Below are positions 58,625 to 64,000 of a stretch of 64,000 nucleotides of DNA, piece after piece (position 1 is the stretch's first letter; every line of letters begins with the position of its first letter). A program made the position numbers and the translations under genes. The stretch comes from Amycolatopsis eburnea. GTDB lineage: Bacteria > Actinomycetota > Actinomycetes > Mycobacteriales > Pseudonocardiaceae. The notes under the pieces are model-generated. The model did no database searches and was not told where the DNA came from. It saw only the letters and a program-made list of their open reading frames with translations. The DNA is taken from contig NZ_RSEC01000058.1 of assembly GCF_003937945.1 (NCBI RefSeq), positions 992,001 to 1,056,000 of the forward strand, given 5' to 3'.

Positions 58625-60469
58625 GTGTACTTCAAGTTGCTCGGCACCTTGCGGGTCCAGCACGACGGGGAGCGGGTGGACCTCGGCGGGCTGCGCCAGC
58701 AGCGGCTCCTGGTGATGCTGCTGCTCAACGCCGGCAAGGTGGTCAGCGCCGACCGGTTGCTCGAGGCGATGTGGGACGGCGAACCGCCGGTGACCGCGCG
58801 AAGACAGCTGCACAACGCCGTCGCCGCGCTGAGACGCAGCCTCGGCGCGGCCAAGCACATCGTCGTCAAGGACGGTCCCGGCTACCGTGTCACCGTGGAC
58901 GCCCAGGACGTCGACGCCCACCGCTTCACCGGGATGGTCGCCGCGGCTTCCGCGGCCGCCGCCGTCGGGCGCACCGCGGCGGCCGCGGAACACCTGGAGG
59001 CGGCGCTCGCCCTGTGGGACGGGCCCGCGCTTTCCGGGCTGAACAGCCCGGTCTTCGAGATCGTCGCGGCGCGGTTCGAGGAGAACCGGCTGACCGCGAC
59101 CGAACGGCTCATCGGGCTGCGGCTGGACGGCGGCGAAGCGGCCGCCGTGGTGCCGCAGCTGGGTGAGCTCGTCTCGCGGCACCCGCTGCGGGAGGAGACC
59201 CGCAAGCTGCTGATGCTCGCGCTGCACCGGTGCGGCCGCACGGCCGACGCGCTCAACGCGTACGAGCAGGGCAGGCGGCTGCTGCGCGACGAGCTGGGCG
59301 TCGACCCGGGGGCGAGCCTGCGCGAGCTGTACGAGCGGATCCTGCGGGACGACCTGCCGGAGCCGCCCGCCGAGCCGGCCGAGGCCGCGCCGGCCCCGAG
59401 CCGATCCTTCCTGCCGTACGACACCGCGCACTTCACCGGCCGCGCCGAGGAGCTGCGGTTCCTGGCCGCCAGCCGATCGGCCGGGACCGCGCTGAGCATC
59501 CTCGCCATCGACGGCATGGCGGGCGTCGGCAAGACGACGCTGGCCGTGCGGCTCGCCCACCAGCTGGCGCAGGGGTTCCCCGACGGGCACCTGTTCCTCG
59601 ACCTGCAGGGGCACACCGCGGGGCAGGAACCCCTCGAACCCGCCGCGGCGCTGGAACGGCTGCTGCTGGACTTCGGCCTCCCGCCGGAGCAGATCCCGCG
59701 CGAAGCCGACCAGCGAGCCGCGCGCTGGCGGGCCGTGGTCGCCGAGCGGCGCGTGCTCGTCGTGCTGGACAACGCGCTCGACGCCCAGCAGGTCCGCCCG
59801 CTGCTGCCGGGCACGGGCAAGGCGCAGGTGATCCTCACCAGCCGGCGCCGCCTCGCGGGCCTCGACGGGGTGACGTCCCGCTCGCTCGACGTCTTCCCGG
59901 CGGCGGACGCGGCGGCGTTGTTCACGCGCATCGCGGGCCCGGAGCGCACCGCGCACCGGCCGGACGCGGTCGCCGAAGTGGTGGCCCGGTGCGGGAACCT
60001 GCCGCTGGCGGTCGGGATCGCCGCGTGGCGCTTCCACAACCGCCAGGCGTGGTCGCTCGACGACCTGGTGTTCCGCCTGCGCGACCCGGCGAAGCGGCTC
60101 ACCGAGCTGAGGCTGGGCGACCGCAGCGTGGCTTCGCAGTTCGAAGTGTCGTACCGGAAGCTGACGGCCGGGCAGCGCCGGCTGTTCCGGATCCTCGGCG
60201 CGACCGCGCACCCGGGCGAAGAGTTCGACGCGGGGACGGCGGCCCTGCTGGTCAACCAGCAGGCGGCGGAGGCCGAGCGGGCACTGGAGGAGCTCTTCGA
60301 CGCGCACCTGCTCCGCCAGCGGACCGCGGGGCAGTACCACTTCCACGAGCTGGTCCAGGAGCACGCGCGGGCGAAGGCGGAGGAGCCGGATCTCGACGAC
60401 GCGCTGCTCAAGACGTTCGGGCGGACGACGTTGCCCGCGGTGACCGAACTGGAGTGCAGCTTCGGCTGA
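58625..60469 (+). CDS. SARP regulator with NB-ARC domain (AfsR/SARP family)
   Basis: A 614-residue regulator: winged-helix DNA-binding domain (about 1-92), BTAD domain (about 95-245), NB-ARC ATPase (about 265-560; Walker A GMAGVGKTT at 297-305; VLVVLDNALDAQQVRPLLPGTGKAQVILTSRRRL). It ends shortly after the ATPase winged helix and lacks the TPR array of AfsR and of the regulator at 36450. GTG at 58625. Positioned at the head of the ligase and DAHP synthase genes, it is a likely pathway-specific activator. The upstream gap 58430-58624 shows no gene. Confidence 0.9.
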   Translation: MYFKLLGTLRVQHDGERVDLGGLRQQRLLVMLLLNAGKVVSADRLLEAMWDGEPPVTARRQLHNAVAALRRSLGAAKHIVVKDGPGYRVTVDAQDVDAHRFTGMVAAASAAAAVGRTAAAAEHLEAALALWDGPALSGLNSPVFEIVAARFEENRLTATERLIGLRLDGGEAAAVVPQLGELVSRHPLREETRKLLMLALHRCGRTADALNAYEQGRRLLRDELGVDPGASLRELYERILRDDLPEPPAEPAEAAPAPSRSFLPYDTAHFTGRAEELRFLAASRSAGTALSILAIDGMAGVGKTTLAVRLAHQLAQGFPDGHLFLDLQGHTAGQEPLEPAAALERLLLDFGLPPEQIPREADQRAARWRAVVAERRVLVVLDNALDAQQVRPLLPGTGKAQVILTSRRRLAGLDGVTSRSLDVFPAADAAALFTRIAGPERTAHRPDAVAEVVARCGNLPLAVGIAAWRFHNRQAWSLDDLVFRLRDPAKRLTELRLGDRSVASQFEVSYRKLTAGQRRLFRILGATAHPGEEFDAGTAALLVNQQAAEAERALEELFDAHLLRQRTAGQYHFHELVQEHARAKAEEPDLDDALLKTFGRTTLPAVTELECSFG

Positions 60470-60480
60470 ACCGGCGCGCG

Positions 60481-60511
60481 AACCGGCTTCCCGTGCGGGA
60501 GCCGGTTTTTT
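60481..60511 (+). terminator. Rho-independent terminator after the SARP gene
   Basis: AACCGGCT (60481-60488) and CCC pair with GGG and AGCCGGTT (60497-60507), followed by a run of T to 60511. It starts 11 bases beyond the SARP stop, so the downstream genes need their own promoter, presumably within 60512-60642. Confidence 0.9.
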
Positions 60512-60642
60512 CGTGCCCGGAACGGGTTTCCGGGCCGATGCACGGCCGATGCGCCGGGAAGGCCGGGCCGATGGCGGGATCCGGCAAGCTCGTCTTCGGG
60601 TCCGGACCGCGGATCCTTGGGCCTGCACCGGAAAGTGATGCC

Positions 60643-62303
60643 ATGGAGTTCACGCACCAGACCGTACTGAGCCCCGAGCTGCGGGCGCGGGTTCTCGACG
60701 ACCCGGCCATCGGGGGCGGGAACCTGCTGCCCGCCATGCTGGCGCTCAACCCCCGCCCGGACGAGCCGTTCATTCATTCGCTGACGCCGATCCCGTACAC
60801 CGACGGGGAAACGCGGCACTGGTTCAGCCTGCGCGACCTGGACCACCTCGTGCAGAGCTGGTCGGTGTGGTACCTCGAGCGCGGGGTGCGGCCGCACGAC
60901 CGGGTCGCGGTCTTCCCGCCGGACTCCATCCAGTACTTCATCCACCTCTCGGCGCTGGCGCAGATCGGCGCGATCGCCATGCTGATCAACAGCAACGCGC
61001 CCCGGGAAAGCGCCGCCGCGCTGATCGAACGCAGCGGCGCCACCGCCCTCTACACCGACGAAACGCGGCTCGGCCGCCTCACCCCGGACCTCGACCGGCT
61101 GGACCTGAGCTGGGTCCACACCGACCAAAGTGGACCGCCGTCCGCCGTCCTGCCGGACGCGAACCGGTTCCGGCACCACCCGGACGACCCGGTCGGCCTG
61201 ATGCACTCCTCGGGCACCACCGGGCTGCCGAAGCCGGTCATCCACACGCACAAGACCCTTTTGGACGGTCCGAAGTGGCGTGCGGTCAACTACCAGGAAG
61301 AGCCGGACGCCGTCATCCTGAACGCGCTTCCGCAGTCCCACCAGGGCTGCGTCTCGTTCAACGCCTACGCCGTGCTGGGCGGGCAGCCGATGGTGGTCTG
61401 GCGGGACGTCTCCGGCGCCGAGCTGGCGCGCGCCGTCCAGGAGCACCAGCCGACCATGGTGATGGCCTTCGGGCACGCCTACCCGGAGCTCTCCGCGATC
61501 GAGACGCCGAAGGGCGCGCTGGACTCGGTGAACATCTGGGTGTCCATGGCGGACGCCATCCACGAGCGGCACCTCAAGGACATCCTGGGCCGCCGGTCGC
61601 CGGAGCTGCCGCCGGCCGCGTTCCTCGACCGGCTCGGCACCACGGAACTCGGCTGGGGCGTGCTCATGAAGCCGCGCACCCTCGCGACCGAGCGCGACGA
61701 CCGCTGCGTCGGCAAGTCCGTCGGGTACGCCGAAGTCGCCGTCGTCCGGGAGAACGGCACGCTCGCCGAGCCCGGCGAAATCGGCTTCCTCGGCGCGAAA
61801 CCGCCGTCGATGACCGTCGGGTACTGGGGCAACCAGGACACGTACTACCGCAGCAAGCTGGCCGGCTACTGGCTCACCGGCGACGTCGCCTACCGCGACG
61901 AGGACGGCAACTTCTACCAGGTCGACCGCGCCGTCGACGTGGTGCACACGACGAGCGGGCCGGGCTACTCCGTGCAGATGGAGGAGCTGATCCTCAACGA
62001 GGTCGGCGGCGTCGACGACTGCACGGTCGTGGCCGGGGGCTTCGGGGACGAGAAGGTCGCCGTCGCCGTCGTGACCGGGGAGGGCGTCGACCCGGAGAAG
62101 GTGCTGTTCGCCGCCAACGAAACCCTGCGCGCGCACGGGAAACCCGAGCTGTCCGTGGTCGAGGTGGCCACCGCCGACGGGGACTTCCCGCTCGGCGTCA
62201 CGGGCAAGTCGCTGAAGCGCTTCCTGCGCGACAAGTACAAGGACCTCGCCGTCTACGTCCGTGACCGCCGGGGCAAGAACCTCGCGACGAGCGACGCGCT
62301 CGC

Positions 62304-62307
<4 letters not shown>
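60643..62307 (+). CDS. Adenylate-forming ligase of a natural-product cluster
   Basis: A 554-residue class I adenylating enzyme. P-loop motif LMHSSGTTGLPKPVIHTHKT, A7/A8-type segments YWLTGDVAYRDEDGNFYQVDRAVD and the C-terminal Lys motif FPLGVTGKSLKRFLRDKYK. The typical Tyr-Gly-Thr-Glu A5 core is weak, and the middle is unusual, so the substrate is not predictable; an aryl or fatty acid is likely. Overlaps the DAHP synthase start by 4 bases (GTGA), i.e. one operon. Confidence 0.85.
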
Positions 62308-63368
<1,061 letters not shown>

Positions 63369-63387
63369 CCTGAGGAGTGGGAAGAAC

Positions 63388-64000
63388 GTGTTCGGGGAGA
63401 CGTCGGAGATCGCCGTGGTCGGGCTCGGCCCGCGCGGGCTGTCGGTGGCGGAGCGGTTGGGCGCCAACGCCGGAGCGCTCGTGCCACCGGGACGACGGCT
63501 CGTCGTCCACCTCGTCGACCCGCGCGTGGCCGACGGCGGCCAGGTGTGGCGGAGCACGCAGGACCGCCTGCTGCTGATGAACACCGTCGCCGCCCAGGTG
63601 ACCATGTTCGTCGACGAGACTGTCGACTGCGAAGGCCCGGTGGTGCGCGGCCCGAGCCTCTACGAGTGGGCGCGGTCGATCGCGCTGCTCGGCAGCCCGG
63701 ACGTGCCGGACGCCGTCCGCGCCGAGGCCGCCGCGCTGGGGCCGGACGACTACCCGTCACGGGCGTTCTACGGCAGCTACCTGCGGTGGACGCGGCGGCG
63801 GATCACCCGGCTCGCGCCGCCGTCGCTCGAGTTCGTGACGCACCCGGCGCGCGCGGTCGACGTCCGCGACACCGGCGGCGGGCGGCAGGAAGTCGTGCTG
63901 GACGACGGCACGAGCATCGGCGGCCTGGCCGCCGTCGTCCTCTCGCTGGGGCACCTGCCGCACGAGCCCGGCCCGGCCGAGGCGGACCTGGGCCGGTACG
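63388..64000 (+). CDS. FAD/NAD(P)-binding protein (PF13454-like), 3' end outside window
   Basis: The first 204 residues of a flavoprotein, open to the window end. N-terminal dinucleotide fold EIAVVGLGPRGLSVAERLGAN, then LVDPRVADGGQVWRSTQDRLLLMNTVAAQVTMF, typical of the NAD_binding_9 group that is related to lysine/ornithine N-monooxygenases. GTG at 63388 with GAGGAG at 63372-63377. It follows the DAHP synthase by 19 bp and continues the operon. Confidence 0.85.
   Translation, partial: MFGETSEIAVVGLGPRGLSVAERLGANAGALVPPGRRLVVHLVDPRVADGGQVWRSTQDRLLLMNTVAAQVTMFVDETVDCEGPVVRGPSLYEWARSIALLGSPDVPDAVRAEAAALGPDDYPSRAFYGSYLRWTRRRITRLAPPSLEFVTHPARAVDVRDTGGGRQEVVLDDGTSIGGLAAVVLSLGHLPHEPGPAEADLGRY

Noticed and set aside
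58882..62136. A 1084-codon minus-strand frame across the SARP and ligase genes
   Set aside because: It spans two well-supported genes and a strong terminator on the other strand and shows no domain.

Overview
The window is very GC-rich with a strong GC bias at third codon positions, many GTG and TTG starts, ATGA/GTGA gene overlaps, Tat and lipoprotein export signals, an SsgA-like protein, ANTAR, SARP and RskA families, and three families of short palindromic intergenic repeats. This points to a filamentous actinomycete of the Pseudonocardiaceae, most likely Amycolatopsis (inference). I saw no tRNA, rRNA, CRISPR array, transposase, phage gene or replication origin. The window starts inside one gene and ends inside another.

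Layout. 0-9 kb: two related ECF sigma factors around a cupin gene, an Hsp15-like RNA-binding protein, an exported cholesterol oxidase, a coupled dehydrogenase / AhpD-like pair, dihydroxy-acid dehydratase (ilvD) and a convergent AMP-ligase, then an SsgA-like protein. 9-13 kb: sigK and rskA followed by a membrane-anchored molybdopterin oxidoreductase and a fasciclin (MPT83-like) lipoprotein, the latter behind a SigK-like promoter. 13-20.5 kb: small redox enzymes with local regulators (LLM flavoenzyme, TetR/quinone-oxidoreductase pair with visible operators, aldo/keto reductase/MmyB-like pair), a cutinase of the PET-hydrolase type, a QsdR-like TetR gene and a FrnE-like thiol oxidoreductase. 20.5-30 kb: a LacI-controlled operon of an ABC sugar importer plus GH51, GH35 and secreted GH30 enzymes, which together would dismantle arabinogalactan side chains. 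30-36 kb: DUF3140 and GAF-ANTAR genes, then a catabolic group (maleate-isomerase-like enzyme, RpiR regulator, MFS transporter, GAF protein, amidohydrolase).

36-43.7 kb is an accessory-looking block: a 24-residue small ORF with its own -10 box and a following hairpin, a 1005-residue SARP/NB-ARC/TPR regulator, two proteins of unknown function, a second NB-ARC/TPR protein and a tandem helix-turn-helix protein. 44-54 kb is centred on a large LuxR-family ATPase regulator. Four flanking promoters (DUF6130 lipoprotein, tannase-family esterase, exported epoxide-hydrolase-like protein, Ohr/OsmC plus a second hydrolase) carry the same 35-bp element exactly 17 bp upstream of a CCTAGC/CTTAAC -10 box, so this looks like a compact, self-contained regulon. 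An ABC-F gene follows.

54-64 kb: an epimerase, a decayed DUF4383 gene, larB-larC and divergent larE (nickel-pincer cofactor synthesis, no larA here), and finally a SARP regulator followed by an adenylate-forming ligase, a DAHP synthase and the start of an FAD/NAD(P)-binding protein. This last group is probably the left edge of a natural-product gene cluster that continues outside the window.
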